NCBI GenBank assembly: GCA_023213395.1
Contig: CM041465.1
Span: forward strand, 92,325,741-92,389,740
DNA: 64,000 nt
Direction of reading: 5' to 3'
Source: Cycas panzhihuaensis
Lineage: Eukaryota; Cycadophyta
This document shows, one piece after another, positions 1 through 13,989 of the stretch. Numbering within the stretch: position 1 is the first letter of the stretch; every line of letters begins with the position of its first letter. A program made the position numbers and the translations under genes. The notes beneath the pieces were generated by a model. The model ran no database searches and was not told the DNA's origin. It worked only from the letters and a program-made list of their open reading frames with translations.

Positions 1-734
1 CTTCACCACTTGGAAGCTTGAGGTTCATTGGGATCAGATGTTGGCACTACTAAGCCATCTCACAATCCTATGAACTACATTATCAGTATTGACAAGTCTC
101 TAATGACTTATCTATGGGTGGATCTATCTTATGGTCTTGATTCCTTCAGACCTCTTACTTTAGATAGTCCTTTCCCCACTTCTCATGAATCAAGCCTACT
201 ATTTTAGGGTTGTGTAAGAGTCTAGGTTAGGTTAGGCCAATCTTCTTAGGTTGATTAGGATGGGTAGATAGTTATATATTAGTTTGGGCATTTGTGCTTG
301 ATTGATTTCTTTACATTATGAGAGATTTTTTTATGTTGTTTGGTCCTTCCAATGGCACTAACTATCTACTTGATTAATCTTATTTCAAACACTTTTAGTT
401 AGACTTTAGTTCACCTTCTTGGTTGATGCATGTTTGCCTTACATAATTGCTTGTATTAGTTATTTGAGTTAATAGTTAGTTCTTTTTAATTTACTTTTAA
501 GTTTCTTTCTATTATTTCCATCTTTTCTAGTACTTTGCGCACACCTACATGTTGCCTTTTAGTTCAACCTAGTAAACACAGAATCTATTATCCCCACATA
601 TAATACAAGAGATGCATGAGTACCCTTTAAGAGGCATGTACTCATTCCTCTCCTTTACTTAGATCCCTTCTCATCTTTTAAGTCTATGCTAGGGTCATGT
701 CTACATAGCCTCCTCTCTTGTCAATCCACATTCA
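1..734 (+). repeat. Element D 5' LTR, 3' part only
   Basis: Aligns by eye to 60620-61369, for example the shared stretch CCTTTCCCCACTTCTCAT (174 and 60797). It ends at ATTCA just before a primer-binding site, as expected for the U5 end of an LTR. The rest of this LTR lies upstream of the window. Confidence 0.85.
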
Positions 735-735
735 T

Positions 736-753
736 TAGTGACCATACTCAGGA
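736..753 (+). promoter_or_regulatory. Element D primer-binding site
   Basis: TAGTGACCATACTCAGGA, one base after the LTR end. It is a decayed form of TGGCGACCATACTGGGGA seen at the same position in elements B and C. This would prime minus-strand DNA synthesis from a tRNA 3' end. Confidence 0.75.
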
Positions 754-1822
754 CTCACCAATAGGGTTTTTAGAAAATATCATATTGTTGATTTTCCTTT
801 TTTTTCTCATTTGAGCCCTTCATGATAGTGTGACTATGTTAAGTACACAACCCATCTTGATAAGGATCCCCTATGCTTATCTTATAATTTCAATGTTTAG
901 GTACATACCATAGTTCTAGACCCTCTTTGCTTTCTATGTCTGCCTCTTATATGCAATGATTCATTTGTCATCTTAAGGACTTCCTCCATCTAATTCTAAT
1001 CTTTCATATATGTTTAGTCATATACTTGTTAAGAAATCCTTAATGATAGGCCAGGTCCTACCTGAGTGGTCTATCGACTCGTTTTAAGCCCACCTCCCTT
1101 ACTAATCACAAAAGCCCTACCCAATCCAAGACTTATACCAAGCCCATGATCCTTATTAAGCCCATTCCTAAGATTGAACTCAAGCAACCGAGCCTTATGC
1201 TTCCTAAGTACCTTACTAGGAAAGAATAAATTCTACATATTAGCCTTATGAAGTGGATGTATTTTATCAAAACCCTATATGGTCCCCTACTCATGTCATT
1301 GGACCCACTTAGCTTCATGACCCTTTATAAGCCCCCAATTCATTAGCTGAAGACTTTTCTTTTAATCAAGCCTAGATAGATCAGCAAATCCCTAATTCAC
1401 TCATAGTTTGAGGTAGTTATAGGAGATATCACTCTCACTTGGGCCCATCATCTATTTAAGACTATCCATATGTCTATCCCATTTATTTTTGTTCTGCTTA
1501 TTTCTTAGCCTCAAATACAAGTAGCCTTACAAAAATAAGTTGCTTCCCAACATATACCCTCATTTACTCCACCTACCCAACCCCCACTAATAATAGCCTT
1601 GTTTATGGGTATCGCTTCAATGGCAGGTCTTCAATCTACCTAATATATTCCTTAATCCATTCCACCTATCCCTCCATTTGTTTCTCTAATAAGTGGACAC
1701 TACACCTTCATTTTACAACCAATAGTCATATGGACTAACCCTCTTATAATACTAGTTCTACCATGCCTTGATCTAATAGGACCTTAGGGCATGCCTCACC
1801 TCCTCCTATATCATATTTTCCC
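754..1822 (+). pseudogene. Element D leader and start of gag, heavily decayed
   Basis: This is D internal sequence up to the insertion of element A. No long frame survives. Proline-rich translated stretches around 1560-1820 (ending at GGCATGCCTCACC before A) resemble the Pro/Ser/Thr-rich N-terminal part of gag in B and C, and the gag resumes at 37203 after A. The first 700 bases hold nothing I can identify beyond leader-like sequence. Call rests mostly on position between the primer site and the resumed gag. Confidence 0.5.
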
Positions 1823-2495
1823 TATTAGATAATGTGAGAACAATGTCTTGGAGGCTAAAATTTTGATAGGTTGGCAATGTAGTTTCCCCCTAAACTTCTT
1901 CGAGGGGATCCAAGGGGGGTGGAAGATCCCCTTGGCCACGTGATGTTAGGGGTACGAGAACCACCCCCCCCCCCCCCTCCTCCATAAAGAGGGGGTTTGA
2001 GTGCAGTAGCCCCTAACCCAAAAAATCTAGCATTAAAAAGCATACTAAATTGTAAAGAGAATCAGGGTCATTTATTCAAAATACCCTAGATTCAATGGTC
2101 AAGATTTGTGCCTTATATGACTCTCTTATATAGCCTAATTTAGGGTGTTTTTTTATTATATTGATGGTGTTTGATGTATTGGGTGTATTGTGAGGAGTTG
2201 AGTGTCTGGTTGTTATTATTGTGAGTATTCTACTATAGATTATATGTGTTTCTCCATTCTTTGATAATAAAGATCGATACCTTTTATGTGTGGATGATTC
2301 CCTAGCACACTTTTAGGGTTTTACCATGTTATATCAAGTGTATATATGATACTTTGGCTTTCTAATTCATTTATTATATTATCTCAGGTTTAAGAACTTA
2401 TATGTTAAATTTTAGTTTTGATTCCTATAACTAGTTACAAAATAGTTTAGATCTTAGTGGCAGTTTCTAGTTATTGGGACCTAGTTTATTTAACA
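1823..2495 (+). repeat. Element A 5' LTR
   Basis: 673 bp, starting TATTAG (decayed TGTTAG) and ending TTAACA. Homologous over its length to 36542-37202 and to the solo LTR E at 59796-60444. Contains a G/C-run segment at 1895-1995 with a 14-base C run (1964-1977) and a terminator-like T-rich stretch downstream. Confidence 0.9.
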
Positions 2496-2497
2496 AG

Positions 2498-2510
2498 TGG
2501 TATAAGAACC
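2498..2510 (+). promoter_or_regulatory. Element A primer-binding site (initiator Met tRNA type)
   Basis: TGGTATAAGAACC, two bases after the LTR. This is close to the TGGTATCAGAGC used by most plant copia elements, with C-to-A/G-to-A type differences. Confidence 0.85.
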
Positions 2511-2567
2511 ACTTTTATTTTTACAGCGAGTTTATAAAGGTTTTAGTGTTAATATTTTCTATACTAA

Positions 2568-3390
2568 ATGGTGAAACTAGCAAATGTAAAGTTTGAGGTG
2601 GAGAAATTCAATGGCAAGAATAACTTTGAGTTGTAGAAGTTGAAAGCGTATGATGTTCTAGTACAATAAGGTTTTTACAAAGCTCTTACAGGCAAATTGA
2701 TGATAAATAGGATGATTTATACAAAAGGGCTCTTAGCATAATACAATCATACTTTGCAGATGAAGTTCTATTTAACATCACAGGGGAGCAAATAATAGGA
2801 GGATTATGGACCCAGTTAGAAGGCTTGTACATGACCAAATCAGTGACGAATCAAATCTACTTGAAGAGGCAGTTGTACTCATTATGGATGAAGGAAGGTA
2901 TAAAAATTACTAATCATTTAAATATTTTCAATACTCTTATTTATCAGTTAGTTAGTATAGATGTCACGATTGAAGATGAGGATAAGGTTATTACCTTGTT
3001 ATGTTTATTACTAGAATCCTAGGATAGTATTATCACCTCAATTAGTTTTAGCATTACAGATGAATTAGACTATGATTCTATTATGAGTGCTTTACTGATG
3101 TAAGAAGTGAGGAGAAAGTCCAGTCTTGAAACCTCCATACCAGAAGCTATGAAAGCAAGGGGAGAACAATTAAGAGAGGACAAAGCTCTAGGGATACATC
3201 AAGATCAAAGTCAAAAGGCAAGAAGAGTAAGCTCATATATTGGCACTACAATAAGATAGGTCACCTCAAGAAGGATTGCTACAAAAGGAAGGAGTTCTAG
3301 AAAAAGGAAAAGCCTACCAAGGAGGCTAATTAGGTGGAGTCAAATCAAGGTACAAATGATGATGTCTTGGTTGCTTGTAATATTTCCCAC
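2568..3390 (+). pseudogene. Element A gag, broken
   Basis: Starts at the ATG at 2568 with MVKLANVKFEVEKFNGKNNF, a typical copia gag N-terminus in which a Trp codon is now TAG. A partial open stretch (2825-3022) covers the UBN2-like capsid part. Near 3237-3300 a zinc-knuckle region reads YWHYNKIGHLKKDCY, with two cysteines of the CX2CX4HX4C knuckle changed to Tyr. Several TAG and TAA stops interrupt the frame. It once encoded the structural protein of the virus-like particle; not functional now. Confidence 0.85.
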
Positions 3391-3399
3391 TATCATCAT

Positions 3400-3944
3400 G
3401 ATTAGTTATTGGATTTGGGTGCTTCACACCAAATGTGTCCACACAAGAGTTGGTTTTCATCATACCAACCTCTTGATCATGGTGATGTACTTATGGGAAA
3501 TAAAGTTTCCTGCAAGATAATGGACATTGGTAGTATTAGAATTAAAATGTCCAATGGTGTAGTGAGAACATTAATTGAAGTTAGACATATACCTGATATA
3601 AAAAAGAATCTGATTTCCTTAGGTGAACTAGACTCTAGTGGTTATAAGTACATAGGACATAAAGGAGTCTTAAAGGTGTCAAAGGGCACATTGGTTGTTA
3701 TGAAGCCTTAAAGAAAGGAAACCTTTATATTTTTTTAGGAAGTATAGATGTTAGCCATGCAGTTATAGCATCAAAGACTGTAAAAGATCCAACTCAGTTA
3801 TGGTATTAAAGACTTGGACACATGAGTAAGAGAGGACTGAAGGTGTTGATAAATCGTAAGTTACTTCCTAACTTACAACTTTTAGATTTGGATTTTTGTA
3901 AACATTATATTTTTGAAAAGCAGTGTAGACTCGGGTTTTGGAAT
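3400..3944 (+). pseudogene. Element A protease and GAG-pre-integrase region, 5' part of pol
   Basis: The 3409-3711 frame contains LDLGASHQMCPHKSWF, the retropepsin motif (family: DSGAS) followed by VRHIPDIKKNLISLGELDS, both characteristic of copia protease. After 3760 the GAG-pre-integrase motif is visible (LGHMSKRGLKVL, then CKHYIF). The frame then runs into element A' at about 3945. Stops are present (for example TAA at 3809) and the catalytic-site Ser is Leu-Gly, so it is inactive. The missing continuation is at 34005. Confidence 0.85.
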
Positions 3945-6491
<2,547 letters not shown>

Positions 6492-7475
6492 TAGATGCAC
6501 GTCTACAGGATAGTTGCTAAGCTCAATAGGAATAATGGTAGGCAACAATTGGTGTTGAAGGTGTGGGCAAGATGCTACAAGCAAAGAGAGCACCATGCAG
6601 GGTGCCCCGTACATTAGAGCATGAGTTTGGGACCTATGAATGGCACCTAACTACCTTAGAGTAGTCCTCAATCCAGAAGAGAGAGTGCATATAAGGGGTA
6701 GTATGGATGGTCTCTAGAGGAAGGTCCTCCCACCCTTGGATAGCCGGAAGGGAAGAGGAGGAATCCTCAAGGGGTCTCCCTATGATGAAGGGAAATAAAT
6801 GTGAATAGGATAGGCGAAAGCCTACGATGTAAATAGGTCTCTCTTGGTTATTTGGTCAAGGCAAATAGAACCAAAAGAGTATGAGAGGCAATTAAGCCAA
6901 GTCTTCCTTTAACAACTAAAGGGGCAAAAGGAAAAAGATTAAGTTTTATGTGTGTAAGCAAACAACGCTAAATGGAATGCACTTAAGGGTATGTCTGGAC
7001 TGATAAGAAGAGGAAGAGGAAAGGGGGTTCCTATTATGTCCTTTTCCTATATAAGATAAGGATATGACATTTAAATACAAACAACCAATACCATTTACCC
7101 TTTTACTTTCACATGATCTATTTAACTAAAGCATAGATTTAAATAAAAGTAAGAAGAGAAAATGGAGGGATAAAGAGATAGATGCGTATACCCGAGAGGT
7201 GTAGCAGCCGACGGGAGTCCTCACCTACTCGCAACACATGCCCTCATGCCAACCGGTGGATGTGTGACTAAGATTAACATGAAGGATGGGGGCTTCCTTA
7301 CCTTCCCCTCATGAAAAGTAAGTGGAAAAAAAGGAAGCAAAATAGAACGAGAGAAAGGAAAAGGGAGTAGAGCGTACCCAGATTTGCAGATCTTTCCCTT
7401 TCACGAAGTACCACTTCGAACCTGCACACACAAGGTTTATCCCTTCCAAGAAGGGGCTATAAGAGAAGCTATCTA

Positions 7476-7531
<56 letters not shown>

Positions 7532-9312
7532 AATATAGGTAAAGTATATGTCAAAATATAATGCTTACGTTAGAGAAATAACTGCTGCAATAAACTCTAC
7601 TGTCCTCAAGCAAACATGCACGTCAAGTAAGAAAGAAGGAGGGGAAGCCTCAAGATGGCTAAACCCTCCTCTAAGGTTCACCACACAACCCTTTGGCACA
7701 GCAAGGTGAGGATAAATAGTAACTTATGACAACCAAGAATCATGAGGATAAGTGTAACAAAGTGTTGGGGAGGTATCAAGACAATAAGATTACTATGGGC
7801 AGCAATCTGGCATACAAACCTCGACCAAGGTCCTTAAGGGATACCAAGAAATGTTGGGGACACTATGGGGGTCCAAATGAGAGGCCTGAAGGCTTGGAAT
7901 CAGCGCAGTAAGGGCTGCATATGCTGATAATGTAACACAGGCCTAAGGTTCACCTTCTCCTAATTAACCCAAGAGAAGCATGGGAGCAAGAGAAGAAAGG
8001 TGGGAAGGGCAAGGTGGGAAGGGGGTTACCCTTGGGGAGTAGGCCTAAGTGGGATTGCCCTACCTTACTCCCTTCACCCAACCTTTATGGATCTTCTCCT
8101 GTTGCTTACTTAAGGCAATCTAGTGAAGGAAAGGTGAAAACCCAGAGATACAGGGTTAAACTCAACGAAAAGGATATCTACTACAGTTAAACAGAAAGAA
8201 AGAGAGCAAACACACTTAAAAATGAGTCTAACATAGGAATAGCACATAAGAAACTCTAAAAAAAAGGATCTAAATATCTAATGGGCTGAGTCTAGGTCAG
8301 GTTTGCCCCTATAACCAGTGAAGGAGGAGAGTTCCTATAGGGTTTTGTAAGAGGAATCCCTAAAGGTGGTCATAAGAGACACTTGTTGGGGCGAATGAGG
8401 AAGAGAACCACACCAAACTTGCTTGAGAATGCCTGGAGAGGAGCTTCCTACCATGAAGGAGGGTCATTGTAGGCGGATCCTAAACTGGAGTTGTAGGAAA
8501 CGCAGGCCTGCAGATGCACTTATGGAAGGAAGACAGGAAGAGCAAAAACTGCAGTAGGAAATAGTTGAGTTGGAGAGCCAAAAGAGATCTAAGAGACATA
8601 AAATGATGATGGTTTTGGGATTTATACCCATCCCAACCCTAAACAAGTAAATAGGGCACGAATAGGGATGAGTTGGGCATGAGGCCACGTGGCAATTCTG
8701 CGAAAAAAGTGAGAATTACCATGGCAGTTTTAAAAAGTAACTTCAGAATAGCGCACCTGCAGAACTACTTGCACTACCAGAAACTTCGTGGTACTGCTAA
8801 GTTTACAGTGGTGTAGGACCAAAAAGCCAGAGTGGTAATAATCTGGGTTCTGAGAGCCTTAGAGGGTGATGTGGCAGGCTTGGGAGGGGTCAGCCCCCCT
8901 ATCTAGGTGGCTAAGACAGTCTAGAAGGCATGTGAACAAGGCCAAAAGTAACATCAAAGGCTAAAGGTCTCGAAAACAAGGTGATAAAGACACGGGGTCA
9001 GGGTATGAACGGGTCATATAAATCAAATGAGGCTTGAGGTTGTGTGGAGGTAGCGCGGAGGGTCATAAAGTGCCATGGGGATGCCTACCTTACAGAAAGA
9101 TAGGTCCCGTTGGGTCATCATAGGCTCACAATATGACAAGAAGCATGATTAAGCCAAATGGATATAAAGTGATTATATGAATGAGGCAAGTAGTCATGTA
9201 ATGAGGTAGTACTTCTATCAACCTTCCCAAAGAAATGGTACAAATGAAAAGGAAGAAGCATACATGTGCTTACCTGAGTTGACATGTCTGTATCTATTCC
9301 CCATAGTGAAAC
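6492..9312 (-). repeat. Element B 3' LTR
   Basis: About 2.8 kb, homologous to 30795-33551. On the minus strand it begins TGTTTCACT at 9312 and ends at 6492 with ..CTA (decayed CA). A putative TATA box (TATAAA on the minus strand) is at 8621-8626, about 690 bp into the LTR, and the same block is at 32861-32866 in the other copy. Confidence 0.88.
7478..7528. repeat. AT microsatellite expanded in B 3' LTR
   Basis: About 25 AT units. The other B LTR has only about five at the homologous point (31772-31781). Confidence 0.95.
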
Positions 9313-9323
9313 ATCGCCTCGCT
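9313..9323 (-). promoter_or_regulatory. Element B polypurine tract
   Basis: Read on the minus strand: AAGCGAGGCGA directly before the LTR start TGTTTC. It corresponds to AAGGGGGTAG before the C LTR and AAGGAGGTAAG before the D LTR. Primes plus-strand DNA synthesis. Confidence 0.65.
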
Positions 9324-9719
9324 TAGCGTGAGCCTCGTCAGAAAGCACATGTGTATGTATATATATAAATCATGATCATAACAAGAGTCAAGGGTGCTGG
9401 CAAGTGTCATGGCAGAATACGTAGATACGAGGATAGGGGTGGAGACAACATAGGGGTTGCCTATGTACCACCCAGGAATCGACTGGAAGCTAAGAAGGAT
9501 GAGGGGGTTGCACCCATCATAAAGATGCAAAGAGAAGTGCATGATGATGTCAAGTGAATGAGCAAACTTGGTAGTCATCATAGTTTAACCTCATTAGCAG
9601 CTAGCTTTTAAAGGTGTGAACAGATTCACAAAGTGATCAGCGTGATGGCCTGGGACTTTTGATGACAGAGCGATCGAGCAAGTCTTAAAGGCGGCCAACA
9701 AGAAGAGGAAGGTGGCACT

Positions 9720-10130
9720 CAAGGATGAGGCAAACGAGGTTATCTGCCTCAGTGTTGAGGGTACGAGGGATGTGTCAGATGTCAATAGACTAGAAATTAG
9801 CCAACAAGGATCTAATTGTCAAAGTGAGGGCTCTCAAGTAAGGGCATCACACCTGGTAAACCTAGGTGAGATGGGACACCACCACTTGGGAGTCACAAAG
9901 AAGAACAATATATCTGTGATGGAAATCGAGTACATCAGTGAGGGCTTTAATAACAGTCATGCACTCAGCTTCGTTATTGGTGGCCTCAGGGAGGGAGATT
10001 CTGAAGTGTAGAAAATCATGTCCGGAAGGGCCGCGAAGAATCCATGCAGCGGCAGAAGGTCTAGGGTTACCGTGACTTCTGTCATCGGTAAAGATGAAGA
10101 GAGTCATGGACGAGAGAAAGGAAACTATCT
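9720..10130 (-). pseudogene. Element B second RNase H (aRNH type), downstream of integrase
   Basis: The minus-strand frame 10224-9862 reads FIFTDDRSHGNPRPSAAAWI, then EATNNEAECMTVIKAL and LLCDSQVVVSHL, and continues past a stop to HIPRTLNTEADNL near 9740. These are the four acidic positions of RNase HI-like folds (Asp, Glu, Asp, Asp) and the NNEAE motif typical of the archaeal-type RNase H found in Tat elements. Stops interrupt the C-terminal half. In B it lies after integrase and after the antisense frame, close to the 3' LTR; element D has the same arrangement at 56330-56710. Expected role: RNA removal during reverse transcription. A host RNase H-like gene fragment is the alternative, but its recurrence in D argues against that. 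Confidence 0.8.
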
Positions 10131-10962
10131 CGGTAGAGAAAGTGTATAATAATGTAGAAGTCGAGGCAAAAGAGGCTTGTATAGCAAGCGATAAATGGTC
10201 ATGAAGGTTAGGAGGACCTAGCAATGAGGCTACTCAATGACAAGAGTAGGCTATTTGACCACTGGCTGAGAGCGAGTGGCAAAAGGGCACTCTAGGGTGC
10301 CAATGGTTGCTTAAGAAAGCAAAGAATGACTCAGGATGGAGGGATCATTCCCTTTGGAGACTCTAGAGGTAAGAACAAGCTGTAAAAAAGAGTCTAGGAT
10401 GGCGAAGCAAGCCAGATGAGTATAAACTCGGGCATGCACAGGAGTGGCACGTAAAACGGGATAAAAGGGCCCTACGAAAATGCATTGATAAGGTGTCATG
10501 AATGCATCCAAAGGAATGAGTGGAAGCGAAGGCTGTGAGAGCACCACGAGAAATAGGGCCAGAAGGAAATGGTGATTGAGGATAAGAGATGATCCAAAAG
10601 GCTATCACAAAAGCAAAAATAGAAACAGTGCCCATTGGGACCCCACCTATATAAGGAAAATCAACAAAAATAGAATTCATTTCCACGGGCTCTAAAACGG
10701 ATCCAGAGCCCATTCCTTACGCAGTGGAGTGCCACTCGACTTTGGAGGCACACGGGGGAAGATCCGACCATTGGATCGGGGCTAGGAGACAACCGTTGGG
10801 ATCGCTGAGACGAGATCATGAGCGCTCGGCCAGACCCAGTGAGTGGATCTCTGAAACCGTAACCCATCTGATGTTTTGAAGTTTAACGCTTTTTGTAATT
10901 TTTTTATGTAGATTTTTTGGCCTCATATAGATGGGGCTAAAAAAGATCTCCCAGAGTCCAAA

Positions 10963-12544
10963 TTGGACCCAGAGAGAGGTGGGGTCGAGGCATTAGGCAG
11001 CCCTGGCCCTAGTGGGCCTGCTTGTGGCCCACAAGGGAAACATTTTTTGGGTTTTGGGGCAGAAAAACCCCTCCTTTGGGGGGGTGACACTCGCACCACG
11101 GCAAAGATCGCGGTGTCGCAATCTTTACCGCGAGGCCCCGATCACCACGGGACCCAGGCCAAACTCTGCAGTACCCTGAAGTTTGGCGCGGTACGAAGGC
11201 ACAACTATAGAAAAAATAAGATAGGGCCCCGAGGGACCCCAAATCATAACCGAGTGAGACCGAGAAATAGTCCAGAGGACGAGGGATGATCATGGGTCAA
11301 GTCTGATATGTTCTATGGCATTTTACAAGTTGTGATTGCAGTGGAGAACTGTGAGAACATAGATATGACAATGCTCAACTTCATCGAGATGATCTCAAAA
11401 GAGGACAGGGAGATCCTACTAAGATGTGGCCTACTAAAGGTCACGAGGACACCCCAGTACACATCATATCAGTGATTACTGGTAGATATAGTGTGACATT
11501 GGGACAGGCAGAGACATGTCTTCCACCTACCCTAAGTGGGAGACGTATCAGCGATGCCCAGGGACATCAGGAGGATACTGAGAGTACCGGCGACAGGAAG
11601 GTTGGTGACACTAAAAGCGCTACCTAGTAATGAGGTAGCACACAGGGAGGCTGCTACGTTCTTTATAGGCTCGGATAGGTGGGAGAGCCAAGGGATTCCT
11701 TTGCAAATTATGGTGATGTCGGGGGTTCCTCAGGTGAGGAAGATGATTACCTTATGCATTCTGTTTCAGATATCCCAGAAACAGAACTATAGGGATATAC
11801 CGGGTGGATGGATGGATGCAGTGCACTGGTGTGAGGCAAGAGAGAGGATGGGCTGGGCTACCCTCATAGCGGTGAACCTCATCACGTAGCTGGATGCCAT
11901 TCAGGTAGCAGGGAGGGGCAGACTATCATATAGTATGTTACTACAGTGCTAGTTCTTCGACCACTTTGGAGTAATGGCACCGACAGGGGGACCACACCCT
12001 ATCTCAACGTAGGCCCTGATGGTACATAGGTGGCAAACCAAGTTGAGAGGGACCAAGGACTAGGCATATATCCATCACTCAGTGGAGGCCACATCGCTAG
12101 ACCTCCTCACCATAACAGATTACATAGTAGATCCATATCGAGTAGTGAGGTGGGATAGCGATGACAAGGCAAGCGGGGCAGGAGTGCCCCCAGGAGATGA
12201 CGAGGGTGGTGATGGAGGTGATGGAGCCAGCCCATCATGACTTGTAGGAGAGGTAGGTCCATCAGGGACTGCGGGCAGAGAGGCAAGTCCATCTAGGACT
12301 GCAGGTGGAGAGGTAGGCCTATCAGGAGCTACGGAGGAGAGCAGGGATCCAGTGACATGGGCCCATAGGCTACGGATCGTCAGGAGATCCAAGGAGGCAG
12401 CTACACTAACTACAGAGAGGAGGGATGCCCCAGTTACTGAGGTGGTGGCAGAGGAGGTACTTAAGGAGGAGGAGGTACCTACAGCTAGTAGAGTGCCCAA
12501 GGCAGAGGTAGTTACCCGAGTAGAGGAGCCGACAACCGTACCAG
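10963..12544 (+). pseudogene. Antisense reading frame in B, exon 1: plant-mobile-domain-like protein
   Basis: One + strand frame runs from ATG 10963 to a likely splice donor at 12545, broken only by stops that can come from C-to-T or G-to-A (for example TGA 11287, TGA 11473, TGA 11494, TAA 11533, TAG 11887). Around 11390-11590 it reads EDREILLRCGLLKV and then RQRHVFHLP, DIRRILRVPATGRLV, which I recognise as the N-terminal half of the plant mobile domain (MAIN/MAIL-like). The later W-A-T-L and FFDHF stretch (11850-11960) fits the C-terminal half. After about 12150 it is Gly/Asp/Ser-rich. It lies opposite to the B genes, between integrase and the second RNase H. Function in the element is unknown; extra antisense frames are known in Tat elements. 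Confidence 0.65.
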
Positions 12545-12657
12545 GTGAGACATGAACTTCTCCTATCGTCGTTTGATTTCCAGATGTATATATAGCTTGA
12601 TTTTTGGTTTGATATGTGTATGAACATATACTGATACATGACATATTAGATTTATAG
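12545..12657 (+). other. Putative intron in the antisense frame
   Basis: CCAG/GTGAGA at 12541-12550 fits a plant splice donor, the interval is T-rich with many stops, and TTTATAG ends at 12657. Joining the flanks restores one reading phase that stays open, apart from decay-type stops, through 13211. A second in-phase acceptor is the CAG ending at 12666. Confidence 0.5.
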
Positions 12658-13211
12658 GTATAGCAGACATCTAGAGATTGGTAGAGGCAGTAGTTTGAGA
12701 GATATTCCCTCAGGCCTATGTGGAGGGGCAGCCTTCCATCCAGGTAGGCGATGAACCCAGATCGGTAGGCAGCCACACAGTAGCATTCACCCCATTGATA
12801 AGGGCGAGAGACATATGGATTACAGAGTCCCAAGAGCATGAGGTACGTGCGGGATGGTAGCAACTAGAGCTAGACACCACCCAAGCTTAGAGGGATGCTC
12901 TATAGAGTCGGGTACAGGCATTGGAGGCTCAAGGAGAAGCTAGAGGGAATATGGAGAGCCATATCCAAGTAGCACTAATGGAGGAACATCTTCGGGGGAT
13001 GGAGGAGAGGCTCCACGTCATGAAGATGGAGTGGGATCGTATCCAAGCCCGATACAATCGACTGGTGGATGAGGTGACATCGAGGTCAGCACAGAGCAGG
13101 ACACAGACCCACATGCTAGCGACGACCCCGAGGAGGTCACGAGATAAGGAGAGAAGAGCAGGAGGCTCGCAGAGACCGAGGAGGAGTCTTGGAGGGATGT
13201 GGTCCCCATGA
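12658..13211 (+). pseudogene. Antisense reading frame in B, exon 2: charged coiled-coil tail
   Basis: In phase with exon 1 across the putative intron, this frame is open to 13211 except for TAG and TGA codons (12670s-12700, 12858, 12888, 12903). From about 12921 it reads as a charged helix (MEEHLRGMEERLHVMKMEWD, then RYNRLVDEV), which looks like a coiled coil, followed by an Arg/Ser-rich end. Plant-mobile-domain proteins encoded by retroelements often carry long coiled-coil tails, so this is consistent with one spliced product. No domain of known function is seen in it by itself. Confidence 0.5.
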
Positions 13212-13880
13212 GAGGGATCACATCGACCAGGAGATGATGCCCCAAGGGTGGGGCAGCAGTAGGGTAGCATATAGGAGTTTTTGTTTAAGACACAGGAAAG
13301 CACAGACCTCTAAGGAGTCACCATAAGTAGTCATATGATTGTACCCTCCCTGCAAGGACACCGGCTTCCCACGGATGATGTACCATACGACTTGTGTGAT
13401 ATGACACATCATTAATTTTTTATGTATATAGACAGGGTGATTGATACCCCATTTAGTATATGATGATGTGTATCATAATGTGTGATAGATGATATGTATA
13501 TTTTGTTTATACGTTTATGAATATGTATGAAGGTGCACAGATGCACAAGGATATGTATGCTTGTACTTTGAGTTGATTATTGTAGGAATTTTGTATTATG
13601 ATATTTGTTTAAGTTATGTATACTTCCTTTCATGCAGGACTATGTTCCTAACAGGAGCACACACGATCACCGTGAGTAGAGGCTATAGACATATGTAGGG
13701 CTAGGAAACAAGACGGCACACATGTCCACATAGGAGCATAGTAGGATATGTAAAGGAAATACCAAATAAGACAGGAGTGATGGCACTCTAAAACGTCGTC
13801 CTAACTAGGGGATGCCCAAATAGGAGGACAAGGTCCCAAGGGGAATGGGAGCAGAGGTTCCGTGGGAGGAACCAAAAAAA
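13212..13880. other. Element B 3' region without recognised gene
   Basis: AT-rich sequence to about 13650 with no family signature. The part 13690-13880 is homologous, in opposite orientation, to 23192-23435 of element C (shared CCTCCTATTTGGGCATCCCC), so it is conserved Tat 3' sequence downstream of the hairpin unit. Confidence 0.6.
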
Positions 13881-13975
13881 AAGAAATGAGAAGACCATCC
13901 TAAGCTATCATTCCACCTGTGGCTAGGAGGAATGGGAACAAGCTTAGGATGGTAGTTTAGGCTCATTTCAGAGCA
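13881..13975 (-). repeat. Single hairpin unit of element B, just downstream of integrase
   Basis: Homologous to the 85-bp unit repeated three times in C. Inverted arms ACCATCCTAAGCT (13894-13906) and AGCTTAGGATGGT (13941-13953) pair perfectly over 13 bases, with an inner CATTCC/GGAATG pair. It begins 20 to 30 bases after the end of the integrase frame. Confidence 0.8.
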
Positions 13976-13989
13976 TGAATAAGGTGATG

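Noticed and set aside
10311-10867. Minus-strand frames between the second RNase H and the antisense frame
   Set aside because: No match to a known retroelement domain by eye and no counterpart noticed in D; kept unannotated.
12120-12863. Longest open frame in the window, 247 codons on the minus strand
   Set aside because: It is the opposite strand of the antisense frame of B, is low-complexity Ser/Thr/Leu-rich and has no family signature. The + strand frame carries the recognisable motifs.
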